Source of the DNA: Chrysomallon squamiferum
Lineage: Eukaryota > Mollusca > Gastropoda > Neomphalida > Peltospiridae
Reading direction: 5' to 3'
Length of the DNA: 64,000 nucleotides
NCBI GenBank assembly: GCA_012295275.1
Contig: CM022670.1
Span: 27,680,881 to 27,744,880, forward strand
The translations under genes and the position numbers were made by a program. Under the pieces are notes generated by a model that did not search any database, was not told where the DNA came from, and saw only the letters and a program-made list of their open reading frames with translations. Below are positions 39,626 through 52,600 of the stretch, one piece after another (position 1 is the first letter of the stretch; every line of letters starts with the position of its first letter).

Positions 39626-40023
39626 TAATAATAAAATCCAAAACAAACAAAATAAATGAATATTTTTGACAATGGCATGGATCAATGTTTCTTAATTAAT
39701 GTAATTATATGGAAAGTTAAGCAGTCTAAAACTTTGAATATATATATATATATATTCATAATAAAATTTTGAGAATAGTTCTTTAATAATGAGGTTCAAA
39801 CAAATGTTTTTTTACTTTTTTGATTTTACCATCACAGAAATGAGATTTTTAATTATTATTAGAAATACAAAAACAGCAGTGTATTTTATATTTTGAAACA
39901 CCTTTAATTTTCATTGCTATTTCAGCAAATATAAGAATTATTTTTAAATATTGATATCTTTAAGTCTGTATTTTCTATCCATTTATGTCTTTAGTTTTAC
40001 TTTTATTATTCATTATATATTAT

Positions 40024-40388
40024 TAGTGATGTATAATATTTTTAAAATAACTATAGCTTATTTGATTTTCATAATGAAAATATGGCTCCTTTTTCATTTT
40101 GCTGTTGCTGATTTCTGGTTTGAAAAACAGCTCCTGGCTAAACACCTTCTCAACTCCAACAGGAAGTGTTAAGAGATCTGACTAAGCCTGATTAAGTATT
40201 CCCAAAGAACTGCGTGAAAAATTGTCTTCACCATCTAGCACAAGTTCTTGAGACGAAGACTCATCTGATCCATACACAATGAATCTCCTGTCAAATAAAT
40301 TGTAATGGAGTTTCTTGCAGCCACTATGTTTTCTAACCCTGCTGTGGATCTGTATGCAAGCCGCGTTTTGCCTGTTTGGTACAGTCAT
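40024..40388 (-). pseudogene. Coding remnant with one in-frame stop, unidentified
   Basis: On the minus strand a single frame runs from ATG 40388 (MTVPNRQNAACIQIHSRVRK...), through LFDRRFIVYGSDESSSQELV to a TAG at 40184-40182. It stays open in the same frame for about 52 more codons (SDLLTLPVGVEKVFSQELFF...) to TAA near 40026. Base composition is clearly less AT-rich than the flanks. This pattern fits a recently inactivated coding segment or a retrocopy, or a real 3' exon ending at the TAG followed by chance openness. No family recognised. Confidence 0.4.
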
Positions 40389-40419
40389 ATTAAGTACAGA
40401 GCAAGCATTTTATTTTAAC

Positions 40420-41200
40420 AGTGTGCAAAAACTTGTTTGTGAAAATTCATAGAGGCTTTTATTTAACATATATTGACATATGGTCATGGATTACATTTTT
40501 TTATTGTAACTGTATAGATTTACAATTTTATATAATGATTAAGTCTTCATATCATATTTAAGAAAATACAGTTTCAGGTTATGTGCATAATTTAATAGAG
40601 ACCATTCCTTAAAGCTTGACAGTAATGAATATTTCCATAAAATTATTTAGATATTTATTAAATATATCTGATTTTTAAAAGCTATTTTCTGGAAAGAAAA
40701 ACAAAACAATACTAAAAAAAAAGTCATTGTCCTTAATATAAGTAATATTTACCAAAAATGTTTAAGATCTAGATTATTGAATGATTTATTGGTACTAAAA
40801 ACTAATTATTTTGTAATAAAATAAAAACAAGGAAGAGAATCTTTTTCAAAATGATTCTAATTATATTACTTAATGTTATAAATCAAGATTTCAAAATATT
40901 ACATCTTGGCATTCATATGAAAATGTTTACATAATTCATAGTGAAAGTAGCTTGAAGAAAGCTGATGTTGACAAAGTAAGTTAGGATTTATGATTGTTTA
41001 GAATCATGTAGGTTATTTTCGGTTACTTATTCCTGAAATTTTGATGCAGTAAATGATGTTTGGAATAAAAAATTAACTGCTTTTGGTTTCAAACTATGAT
41101 AATTTGGTTTCATTTAATAGAGTAACGGCACTGTCATGTTTCTACTGGTTTTCTTTTGGAATAAGTCATGGTTTGTCAGTTCCATTTTGTTTAATTACTG
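40420..41200. other. Gene-free AT-rich stretch
   Basis: No feature recognised. Confidence 0.5.
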
Positions 41201-41205
41201 TGTTC

Positions 41206-41465
41206 AGGTTGAGGATCCTTTATCTGAAATTTTGAAAACTGAAAATTCCAAAATCTGAAACCTTTTTTTATATAGCCAGTATATATAAACTTAATCTCTT
41301 GCACAAACTTATTAAAAATATTATTATATAAAAATCCAGGCAAACTTTATAAAAATAAATAGACTTTCCATTTAATAGATCCTATTCTCTGAATACTTTT
41401 TTTTATTCTACATTCCAAGACACTTCAAATCAACTGTTTCATGTGATACTTTAGTCATTGTCAGT
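41206..41465. mobile_element. Second pogo/Tigger-like MITE copy (right end unclear)
   Basis: Starts CAGGTTGAGGATCCTTTATC followed by TGAAATTTTGAAAACTG. It shares internal blocks TATATAAACTT and ATTATTATATAAAAATCCA with the copy at 20222. The right terminus could not be delimited. Confidence 0.55.
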
Positions 41466-41479
41466 GCTGCACTACATTA

Positions 41480-43030
41480 TCTTTTTAATTTTTTTTTTTT
41501 TAATTTTAAAATTATTATATATATATATATATATATATAGTAATCATATTGATAAATGATTGGCTTTAGAGGAAATCAGTAGTAAAACATTTTATTACCT
41601 GATTCCATAAATAGAAACCAGCTGTAAAACATGGCTTTGATAAACAATTGCCAGATAAAAAACATTTTGCTAAGATAAATGAATAATTAAAAAAAAAAAA
41701 AAGAATCACATTTATTCTGCATGAGCCTTGTAATGTGAGGATTTGTGATTAAGATCATCACACTGTGTTAATACAATACTGCTGATGGAGTGAATCACGT
41801 AAGTTCATAGTCTCACACTTCTTATGCAGATGAGCCCGTTGCTTAATCTGCTTGCAGAAAGCAAAGGCTTAAAGACAGGTCAGCCTAATAAAATATTGAA
41901 TTCCTTATTGGTACGCATTGATTTGTGTGCACTGGATGACATTTACTTGCGAAGGTTTGAGATTCTTCAGAATTAGTGGATAGGAAAATGTATTGCTTTT
42001 GTTACAAGGAAACAAATATTGTTTAGGAAGATGATAATACATAAAGGACTTCTTTTTTTAAATCTAGTTAAATTTGTAATTGTTTACTTACTGTTACAGG
42101 TAACTAAGACTGTACTAACTTAGTAAAATATTTATGAGAACTGAAAAAAGAAGAAGAAAAGAACAGAAAAAATAGAAAGTGATTTAAAGTGGTGAATACA
42201 GTTGATGAAATGTATTGAGTTTTTAATTTTTATAATTTCTTCTTTTTTCATTTTAAAAAAAAGATACCACCTCAGACTGTAAAAAGAAAATTAAAAAAGT
42301 AAATGAAGAAGAAATAGAAGAATGTCATAAAGATGTTTTCTTACACTAATTTTATTAAATACTTTTCTTTTTATAATTAATACTAAATGCAGCACAAGGT
42401 CTAAATACATATTATTTTGACTTGTCAACATTTTCACATGTTATGCTCAACAATTGTGTTTTTGCTTGCTACAAATACTTCTGTTGGCAAAATTTTCATG
42501 ATTTTGCTGATTACAACTAAGTCCCAAAACATTCTTCTGTAAAAACAAATTGAGAAAATTTAGTTTTATCCTAGCTTAGTGTCCAGGCAGAGAAATGATT
42601 TAGTGGCTTGTCAACTTAGAAGGAATGATTTAAATGTGCATGGAGTGTGACCATAGAAAGAAAATGTATTTGCACGACAGCTTCCTGGATATGTTATTTT
42701 ACAGATTATGGTAAAGGTTAAAAGACATTGTGTTGACAGAATTGTCAGTCTTCAGTGCTTGATTGTCAGACTTGATAAAATGTCCTGTTTTCAGCTGTAT
42801 TAATGGCTGATAGTCACACAGCTAAAACACTTTTCTTTAATACTCACTTCTAAAAACTCCATCATTTCTAAATTGAAGTGATATAAAATCTTTCTAGACA
42901 TGCACAAGAGAATGGAGATAAAATACACTTCATTCTGTTGCTGGTTGATGTTTGATAAAATTATATTTTATAAAATGTGTTTTTTCTTTATTATTTTTTC
43001 TAATGTCACAAATAATATAAAACTTGATCC
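41480..43030. other. Gene-free; (AT)n at 41516-41540; complex island at 41720-41960
   Basis: The island at 41720-41960 is less AT-biased (for example CATCACACTGTGTTAATAC, GATGAGCCCGTTGCTTAATC) and may be a regulatory element. Nothing else was recognised. Confidence 0.35.
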
Positions 43031-43033
43031 CAG

Positions 43034-43148
43034 AATTCTTGCTAAAGATATCCTTCAGTCTGAAGAAAGAAAAAATCCATTCAGTTTGAGAAAGTCTTGT
43101 GACGTAAACAAACTTTATCATAGAAGATCATACAGTCCAAACCTTCAG
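43034..43148 (+). CDS. Candidate internal coding exon, unidentified
   Basis: Acceptor CTTGATCCCAG at 43033 and donor CTTCAG|GTATCT with GT at 43149. The open frame starts one base into the exon and reads ILAKDILQSEERKNPFSLRK then SCDVNKLYHRRSYSPNLQ. Lys/Arg/Ser composition with few Ile/Tyr/Asn biases looks coding. The pyrimidine tract is weak and distant, and no neighbouring exon has been matched in phase. Confidence 0.35.
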
Positions 43149-43539
43149 GTATCTTACACTCTTTCATAGTAGTTTAGGAATATCTGTTTTTACATTAGCA
43201 TTTTCAATGTCATAATCTTGTTTAGAAGCATTTTACATATAATTTTTTTTCTCTATTTAATCTTCCCTATAAAAAAGAGTTAAAAAACAAAACAACAATA
43301 ACAAGAATAAATAAATAAAATTAATAATTTAAGAAAGAAAAAAACAACAACAAAAAAACCCCAGAAAAATAGGAATAAATAAAATTAATAATAATTTAAA
43401 TAAGAAAAAATATAAAAGAAAAAAAATATACGAATAAATAAAATTATGCTGTTCAGTTAAAAACTAGCATTGAAAGTACTCGAGTAGCTTAAGGCTGACT
43501 GCAGATTAATAAAAAGACCAATTCCACTGCATGCCTCTG

Positions 43540-43875
43540 TGTCCTCTCCATGCCGCCACAGTGAGCAAAGCATATTGATTGAATGCCAGATCTATCAAGT
43601 ATGTTTGTATCTAGCGAAGCTGCATCATTGGGTTCTTTCACTAGTCTGATCACTATTGGACAAGCTCGCTTCTTATTGGATAGTCATCTTTCTCGATTCC
43701 TGCGAGCCCCCTGCTACGTGACAATACATCTACGAGCCCGACAGAAATTCTAAATTGAAAAGGAGGCTGCTGGATTATTATTATGTGGTTGTAAGTTTTG
43801 CTGCCGACATTTATTCATTGCAATTAGAAAAGACGTCTTTTTTTGAAAGAAGAATATTCTCGTTTGCTTTGAGGT
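43540..43875 (+). promoter_or_regulatory. Candidate CCAAT promoter and untranslated first exon
   Basis: Two inverted CCAAT boxes (ATTGG) lie at about 43657 and 43677 in a CpG-containing segment (CTCGCTTCTTATTGG, CGAGCCCCCTGCTACGTGAC). About 190 bases later come donor-like GTTTGCTTTGAG|GTAGGC (GT near 43872) and, earlier, GGTT|GTAAGT near 43790. The compositional jump and motif spacing suggest a transcription start on the plus strand. Confidence 0.4.
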
Positions 43876-43973
43876 AGGCTATATAATTTCTTTTTTTTTG
43901 TGAAATTAAACTTTTGTTATAATAACAGTTTTTTCTTTAATTATTTTAATGAAACATTTAAATGTTGAATAAA

Positions 43974-44688
43974 ATGGATAATATGACAGTTGTCATCAAA
44001 TCAAGTAAGTAGATTTATTTTAGAAAACTTTTTTTTAAAAGTCATGAAACAAATTATTGTCTTTTCCATTTAGTTAGAAGAAATAGTTTTAAATATAACA
44101 TGTTTTTTGTAAAATATCTTACAATCATTTTTGTAAAAAAAAAAGGCTTCAGTTTTATTTTACAACCATATACAAATAAGGAATTGTAGATTATACTTTT
44201 ATCCAGCATTAATTTTACTTTATCAATGAATTTATTGATTTATTCATAAGATTTTAAAATATAATTTATGATAAAATATAAAAAAGACCCTGAAATTGGA
44301 TTTATCCTTTTATGTAGTTATCAATTGAGTATTTTCATTATTATCCTTTCCACCTCAAAACTGCACTTCTATTAAGGTCTATGCACACTTTAAGTTTAAT
44401 TTCTGTGAACATTTTTTAAAAGCTTAATATCCTATAAATATTATAAAAAATTATCTGTTTCTAGTCATTTTTTAAAGATAAAATTCATACAGTGGAGTTA
44501 GATCCGTTTCTGGGAACTTGCAAGGACTGCCAGTTTGTTAGTGTCACATGAATAGTTCTTGTATTTTGTAATTTATTTAGTATTTCACAAAATAAATGTG
44601 AAAGAAATTTGAATTTACAAATGTACAATTTTTTAAAGTATTCTTCCATTTAGCACCTTTCAATTATTAATGTAATATATAGAAGAAG

Positions 44689-44720
<32 letters not shown>

Positions 44721-47700
44721 TATGTATATACAAAATCCCAAAATGGTCCACTCTCAAATTATCTGCATAATATACTTAGCACTTTTTTTTAATTAGTGTG
44801 TAAGCACCATCCATCATTGTTGTTAGTGCAAATGATGTTTGCATTTGCATAAATATTAATTTTGCACATCCTCTTCAATTTCTGCTCATGCATTAATGCA
44901 TGAATAGATGTAATATGGGTTTCTCACAATCAGGCCAGCATTACTCATGAATAATAATAAAAGAATTATAAATATATTCTGTTGTTACCTGATTTAAGAA
45001 GTAATTATATGAACAAATAATTAAACTGAACCTTTTTGTTCATCATAAGAATTTTGTTATCAGTTATATTTTGCATTATCATAATCTTTTATTAATAGTC
45101 ACACAAAAAATTGAATTTCTTTTTTGTTTTTTTTTTGTTTGAAAGGTTGTGGAGTACAGTTTACTATTTTTGGATATTATTTTTGTTTGCTTATGCTGTT
45201 TTCATTTGTATTGCAATATGTATTAAAATCAAACTGTCTATTCTTTATACAATTGTTGATATATTAGAAACTCAAGGAAGTGTTCTTTAGGGGGTAATTT
45301 TGTTCTTTTTCCTGTTTTTTTTTTTTCTTCATTAAAATTATAATATGGTTGTTCTGTGTTTGTGTGTGAGTGTGTCTGTGTGTGCTGATCAACACCTAAA
45401 TAAATTATTGTAAAATACCAGAAATTATTCAATTAAACAGGTATGGAAATCTTCATAATTATGGGAATAGAAAAGCTTTTCTAATTGAAGAAATATTTTT
45501 AAAATTAATATTATGAATTGTTAAGCAGATGTGTAGGAATTTTACCAAATGTATATACTTGTATGGAAACAGAATTCATTTCACATTATCAAAATTTATT
45601 AAGGTTGAATATGCCTAGATGCAAAGACGATGGAGAAATGTTTACCAAGGGACCGATGTAATGAAATATTAATGTTAATCAGACTGATCAAATCCCTTAA
45701 GTCGTGTTTAGTGGTGTACATCATAAATTCTGTAAATCTAAGAATTATTGCATCTTTCTGTATGAAATAAATTCTTCATAAATAATTATTACAGGTCCCT
45801 TGTGATAAGCATATTGTAAAGTCTTTGAATTTAAATGTTTATCAACTGTTGGTAAATTTAGTATAGGGGAAAATATGGTGATCAATCACTAAGATGAAAA
45901 GTAACCAGTGTCAAAATTAATGAATGTTTAACCAAACTTTATTTAAAAAAGGAATAGAAAATTTGAAAAAGGATATATTTTAATTTCCTTGTTATCAAAA
46001 TATTTAGGAAAAAAGTCATAAAAGTATAATTTGAATATGTACAATACAAAACTTTACCCCTTCATTACTGGACTCATGATGACTTTGCAAACATGCAAGA
46101 TTGTCAGCTTTATTTCTTCTGACAACAATAAAACAAACTAGATTAATTCAGTCACTTTTGCATGCAGTGATATTATGATATATAAAAATGATGTCCTGAT
46201 TAAACTGTTTTCTTTCATTGTCATATGTCATTATTAATTAAGACTGGACAATTACAAGTACAATAAAAAAAAAAAAAAAAAAAAATAATATATATATATA
46301 TATATATATAAAACAATGTAACTTAAAAATATATTTCTTTGTATCACCAAAGCTATGTTTTAATACCAAAAATCACATTTATGAAAACAACATTAAACAT
46401 TAGTAAAATAGGATTTTTTTTTTTTTTTTTTTTTCATTTCCATTTTTTAAACATTGTACATGAATCTTGTGTCTTTGGTTACATTTATTCATTTTATGAA
46501 ATTTTGTCAGTTAATGCTGATGAAACTGAAGATAAGTGTACAGAATGTCTAATACTTAAGTATGATGTAGTATGTAGGCAAATAACTTGATCAGCAGCTT
46601 GATGGAAAACACAATATTTTAAATGAAATTATATGACTAAGAATATTGTCCAGATGGTACTTCACTGTGAAAGTGAATTGTGTCACAAAGATGCATCTTG
46701 AAAAAAATAAACAAATTTTGACTCGTATTTTAGCTTGAACAAACCATGAGCTGTCATGTCATAGTAACAGACAAAGAATAAAACTAACAGTACAATATGG
46801 ATTTTGCCAAATTTTTATTTTCCAAACTTGACATTTTAAATAAAACAAATCACTGTTTGCAACTGTATAAAAAGAATAAGTGGTAAAAAATGCAGCCTGT
46901 TATTTGTATGCATAGACCTGTATAAATTCACACATTACTGGTATAAATATAACATGCATTCACTTTAAATACATACATATTTGTATCTGTATAAACTACC
47001 CATCCATTGTATATGTGTGTGTATGTGTGGATATATATATACTCATTTGATGTTTATAAACATTGTATTTTCCACTTGGTGCATTAATTCAGGGATTTTC
47101 TACTACCTAGGTAACCACACAGGTTTTACAGGTGCTGACTGCATTGCATTTAATTAATCATTATTCCTGAATGCTTTTGATTAATATATAATCTCTGCTG
47201 ATTGATTAATTCAAAGCAGCAGGAAGCCTGCTTTATTGTAAATTATTTATAGCTGCAGGATTGTGTTCTAGCAGTATAATGTATTGTTTGTCATATTAGA
47301 AATTTTTAGTTTATTACCATGGCAATGCAGATATTACATGGTTATGTGGTAATAAATTCATGGAACATTCACATAAAATTATTACATGAATTGCTGCAGT
47401 GCATTTATTCATCAAATACGTTTATCTATAATTCTCTCTTTATAAGTGACTTCAGTGGCCACATAAGAAAATACAGAATAAAAACTGCTATATTGTTTTT
47501 GCATGTTAGTTATGAGTTTTTGAATGTGAAAATCTGATTCATTTTATTTTAGTTTTTCTATTAACTTGCAGCTTCCTACACCAATACTATGTTATCGTTG
47601 TCAGTTTTAGAATAAGAATTTCCCTTCAAAACCTGATACATCACAGATTGTTATCTGAATTCTTATTCTTCAAGTGTTTTCCGTTAACCATAATATTTAT

Positions 47701-47866
47701 TCTTATCTGTGTAAAAATATATATTCAAGAATAACTATTGGAAGTTTTGTTTATTTAAAATACTGCATCTGAAAGTCACTTTTGATTATATATTTAAGTT
47801 TTTTCATTTTTGTTTTCAGCAGGTAGAGAAGAAAGAAGCTTTTCCCTCTTCTGTTTCATGGTGAAG
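43974..47866 (+). CDS. Candidate 5' coding exons of a long-intron gene, unidentified
   Basis: Exon a: ATG 43974 to 44004 reads MDNMTVVIKS plus one base, then a perfect donor, TCAA|GTAAGT. The exon probably begins upstream at a TAATAACAG acceptor near 43928. Exon b: 47820 or 47823 to 47866, after TTTTGTTTTCAG|CAG, reads REERSFSLFCFMVK and ends at the donor GTGAAG|GTAAAA. Phases agree for both acceptor choices, giving KS-S-REE or KS-TG-REE. The 3.8-kb intron and the absence of later exons to 64 kb imply a gene extending beyond the window. The product is not recognised. Confidence 0.4.
44690..44735. repeat. A-run with (AT)n
   Basis: Homopolymer A of about 30 followed by an AT run. A similar A-run plus (TA)n lies at 46265-46311 and a T-run at 46414-46434. 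Confidence 0.9.
44785..44960. promoter_or_regulatory. Candidate non-coding regulatory element (octamer-type motifs)
   Basis: Higher-complexity island with GTTTGCATTTGCATAAATAT (octamer/POU-like ATTTGCAT) and CATGCATTAATGCATGAAT (inverted homeodomain-type repeat). It falls in the putative intron 44005-47819. The function is inferred only from motif clustering. Confidence 0.3.
47090..47260. promoter_or_regulatory. Candidate non-coding regulatory element (homeodomain-type sites)
   Basis: Island with CACAGGTTTTACAGGTGCTG (E-box CAGGTG), CATTTAATTAATCATTATTC and GATTGATTAATTC, followed by AAGCAGCAGGAAGCCTGCTT (an inverted repeat). Clustered ATTA/TAAT sites and lower AT bias set it apart from its surroundings. 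Confidence 0.3.
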
Positions 47867-49447
47867 GTAAAATTTACTTTGCAGTTATACTTTGTGTTTT
47901 TATGTATGTGTGGTTTGGAGTGCATGATTTAATTTATTATTAATTTTTTCAGATACAAAAAGAAATAATAGGTATTTTCATACTTATTGAATTATTCAGT
48001 ATAACTTGTAAACCATGTGATGAATTATTGTTCAGAAATATTTTACTGGGTTACAGTCTTAAATTTATATCGAAGTGATGAGTGAAGATTTGTTGTTTAT
48101 GGATGAGGCCTATTTTTTTAACATGCATTTGATTTTGGTATGCATAATATAAATTTAACAGCTCATTAACAGTAGAGATTATTATTACATTTTCTTTAAA
48201 TTTCAGTCACATTTTTCAAAATAAATAGCCAGTATGCTGTCATCTTTGATTTGTGTAGAAGGATGTGCATGTGCTGTAGCTATCAGCAAAGTTATTACCA
48301 AAAAAACAAAGGTTGTTGTTCAGCAGAAGTTAATTATGTCTTATTAATGTTTGACAAAGACAAAGAATGGCTTGTTGTTTGAGGAAAGTTAATTAAAAAT
48401 GTTGTTGGTTAAGTTTTAGTCCTAGTCTCTAAACCTAAATAGATGTGTGATTTAACAGAAAAATGGAATAACTCCAAAAATCTCTTAAACATACTGTTAA
48501 TTTGTATAGTGTTTATCATATATAAACTTGGAAGTGATTTGGTTGATTCAAAAATTAATACGAATTAAATAACCTGATACAAAGAACCTAAATTAGCTGA
48601 TGCATATTATAATTTGTTTAAAATATGTTTACAACACTATCTTTTCAAGAATATTTTCTTTTATAAAATGTTCCACTTATTAACAATGGGGCTATTAATA
48701 TCATCTGAAGATGTCTTTAGGGATCCTATTAGTATCTAGTCTATTTGTGTGTTTCTTGTCAGTACATGCTACCCATGAAAGCCATGTGTAGGTAAAGCTG
48801 ATTTTTATTGGATCTATCCCCACAGTCTTCAGCACACCACCTTCTAACAAAAGTCTGTTTATTTCTTTCCATGGAAACATTAACCTACCAAAAAGTAGAA
48901 AATATTGTACAGATCAGATACATAAGTAATATATATGGTTAAATCTCCAGAGATTTCATTGATATTTTTTTCTAAATATTTTGTTATCCTATTTTGTGGC
49001 ATCAAATAAATAGAGAAAAATATTTCTTTGAGTTTTGATTGAGACCAAGATAAATGAGTGTTCATATCAGATTCATTGTCCACAATATTTTGGACTACTT
49101 CAACTGTAATGATCTTTTCCACAATTATTTTTAGTCTTATTGAGTCTTAAAAAATCCTAGTGGAAAAATGTTCTTGTTATATTAATTGTCAGAAGAAAAT
49201 TAAAGCTATAGATGAAGATTTATTATTTATACCTGAAATAAAATAATTTTTATGCTTCCATTTTGCACTTTAAACAAAACATATTTTCCCATGTAGGATT
49301 GGTCAGCATACAATTTTGGATGTAGGTGGAAATTAGCTGGATAAACTACATATGAATTAATGTGGGCATTACTTTTTTTTTTAATAATTTTAAACACATT
49401 CTTGATAGATACAGATGTATCAGTATTATTTTATTTAATTATTGTTA

Positions 49448-49481
<34 letters not shown>

Positions 49482-52350
49482 TATTTTAAAAATATTAACA
49501 TAAACAAATAATCCAGTTAAATCATAGAAATGTTATTGTTAAGTGAACTTAATTGCTTTTAGGAGTGTTATTTTTGTTTTCTTTTGTTATGGGGTGATTG
49601 GTGTGTTTGTTTTGGTGTTTATTTTTAAAATTACACAGTGTACATTACCTATTAATGATGTAGTTCAGTAGCACAGCTTGAACTATCACTATATCAAATA
49701 AAATACTTTTTGCCCATGACCCCCAACAAACAACAACAATTCTGCAGTGAATAGAGTTATGTACTAGTATTAATTTTAAATAGGATAGGATGTGCATATA
49801 TAGTACAGTTATATTGATTTAGTTTTCAGATGTTGGTTAGACGAATGATCACCATCCTTGTATACATTTTAAAGTCACTCGATAAGCTTGGTGCATAACA
49901 GCAGAAAAATAATATAGGAATGAATTAATTATATAATGAGAGAAAATGTTTTATTAAAAAAAGACAATTATTTCTTCGTTATAAAAATATTTCTAAAAAA
50001 CATTCATGTTTTGTTGTTGCTGCCTGGTTTTCCTTTTAACATATTTCATTTTCAATTTCTTAATTAATTTGTTCTTATATTTTTTATATATGAATTCAGA
50101 GAATATCTGGAACAAAAATATAAAATTTTACGATGTGTTTATTTTCTTATTATTATTCATCAATTTCTGGTAATAACTTTACATATAACATATATTTTCT
50201 TCATATTTTTAGAAATAATTTTCTCAGATTAGTGTAATAAACATTTTACTGCTTCACATTTTTCTGTTGCTTTACACCAAGTGCATGTAGTGTCACACTA
50301 AGTACATTAAATATATTTGGTTATGATGCTTGTTTATGATCTGGTTAAGACTAGCTATTACCATGCTTCATAAGGTTATTGATTCTGAGTTCGTTAACGT
50401 TTGCAAGTCAGTAGGGATTTGCTGGGTTTATTTTATACTGTGGTTGTTGTCACTTGACAATGCTTTCCTATGTCCATTGAAGGTTTCACAATAGAATGGA
50501 AAAAAAAATGCCAGAAAGCTTAATTTCATGTTTGAACCTGTTAATTTTTACAAATTGAATCTGTCATTAAAAGGTCAGGTGAAAACCTTGTTTAAAAGAC
50601 TAAGTTTCTATAGCAACCAGACCACCCATCTGTCGAGTGTTGTCATTGATTTCTGCTTTCATGATGGAGGAATTAAGATCTGTAAACTGCTAATTGATGA
50701 GTCTTGAAAAATATTAAGCATGAATATTTCTTTTGTTGAGATGTATTTTTTTTTATAAAATCATTTCTTTTCTTTCTTTTTTTGTTATGTTGTATTACTA
50801 AAAGTTTAAAAATTTCATATTTTGACTTTAATCTTTCAAAGCCCACATTGTAATGTACCCTTTTATACATATAATAAAATTATGTAAAATTATTTATTTA
50901 ATTATATTGTTTTGTACATTCCTGGCATTAATATAAATAAATTATTGGTGGTTCAAGATCAGGAGAGGAAAAGATGTTAATTTTATTATATTATGATAAT
51001 CATAATCATAAACTGATTTTTTCCTTTTTTTGTTTTATATATATATATATATATGTATACATATATGTATGTACGTCTGGTTATATTATTTTATTTGTTA
51101 TTCATTTTGAAAGATTTAATAGTAAAAAACAAAAAAGAAAACCTCCAATATACATAATATTCCTATGCTTGTCCTAATGCCAAACATTCACCAATAAAAC
51201 TTACAGACAAGCACTGAGATCAAACGAAACACATAACATGGCAATTTCTAACTTCTTTTTCTTTTTATTATTATTAAGTATCGATTCTGAAAACTTCCTT
51301 CAAATGCATTTCTTTATTTGTTGCACTGAAGATGAAGAAGTTTACAGAGTATTGATTGGCCTGAAAGTGTTTCATAGGCACATGGGTTGATTCAGGATGC
51401 TCCATTCTGTTTCTTCAGTATGATGTATCTTCTTCTAATGTACTGTGTAAAATTACAGCATCCGAACAGATGGAGTTGAAGTACACGGAGCAGGTTACAA
51501 TTATTCTGTGATTGATTTTACTTGTCTCTCTTGCCTTTTCACTTTCTATACTTTTCTTAAAGTTGAAATGTACCAAAATCAAAGGAGACATTCATTGATT
51601 TAAAAAAAAAGAAAAAAAAAAAAAAACCCCAACAACATTTAAATAGGTAAATTACAAAAGGAAAAAAATATATTAATAAGGAAGGAAAATTTCATTAATT
51701 AATTTACTTTAATATCTATATTTGTGGGAATGTGCACAAAAATTAAAATATGTTATAAAAAGCTTTTAATTTGGGATTGCTATTATATGTTTTTGCCTTA
51801 TTAATATCTTTTCAGATCCTGGCTGGGAAGAAAACCATCTAATTAATATTTTTCTTTACTGTGATGACTGAAAGTGATATAATTTATAATCCTTAAAGCT
51901 GTGTTTTAGCAGATTATGTTTATTTTTTTATATGTTGATAAATAATTAATTGTAAATTCTGAATTTATGTTAAATGCTTATCTGCTTACCTGTGTGAATG
52001 TAAGAATGTTTTTTTTTAAAAAGAACAAACCCTCCTTTCCACATAAAACCCAAGACAAGAGAAAATCAAGAAAAAAAGAAAAGTAGAAAAACCTAATCTA
52101 GTTTTAAATATTTATGTTTTTGTTTTATTATTAAAAAGATTTCATTAAGTTCTTCTGGTTTGGGGTGGGTTTTTTTTTTGATTCAACTTAGTCATTTCAA
52201 ATGACAAATCATTTCCATCAAATAAAACAAAACTGTTTGATTTCTTGAGCCTTTTCCAATTCAACATTCCATTTAACTTTTTTCCACCTTTTTTTGAGTA
52301 TAAAGTCAATTTTAGCAGCTTTTATATGATGTTCTCAGTTTTCATCGAGT
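47867..52350. other. Gene-free stretch (putative intron)
   Basis: AT-rich, with T-runs at 49453-49478 and (TA)n at 51037-51052. Less AT-biased islands sit near 50380-50660. Short frames at 48880 and 50974 lack splice support. Confidence 0.45.
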
Positions 52351-52359
52351 CATCCTTCT

Positions 52360-52600
52360 AGAAGACAAAATGATTTCCATGCCAAACTGTATATTGATTT
52401 GAGGCAACTCAAGTGGCCCTTGTGATATTGACCACCGATGAGATCATCGGCTGGGGCTGAGGATCTTTGCTGTAGCTATATATATATTTATGTATGGGAT
52501 GAATCGACCTTTGGAAAGTTTCTCTGCTGCATCAGTCTTCCTCCCACACCTCTATCAGTATCAAAGTGAATGTCATGGATTCATTTAGATGTTTTATTTG
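52360..52600. promoter_or_regulatory. Candidate non-coding element
   Basis: A block of higher complexity (GGCAACTCAAGTGGCCCTTG, ACCACCGATGAGATCATCGG with an inverted CGATGAG/ATCATCG pair, GGCTGGGGCTGAGGATCTTT) without an open frame. Regulatory status is conjecture. Confidence 0.25.
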
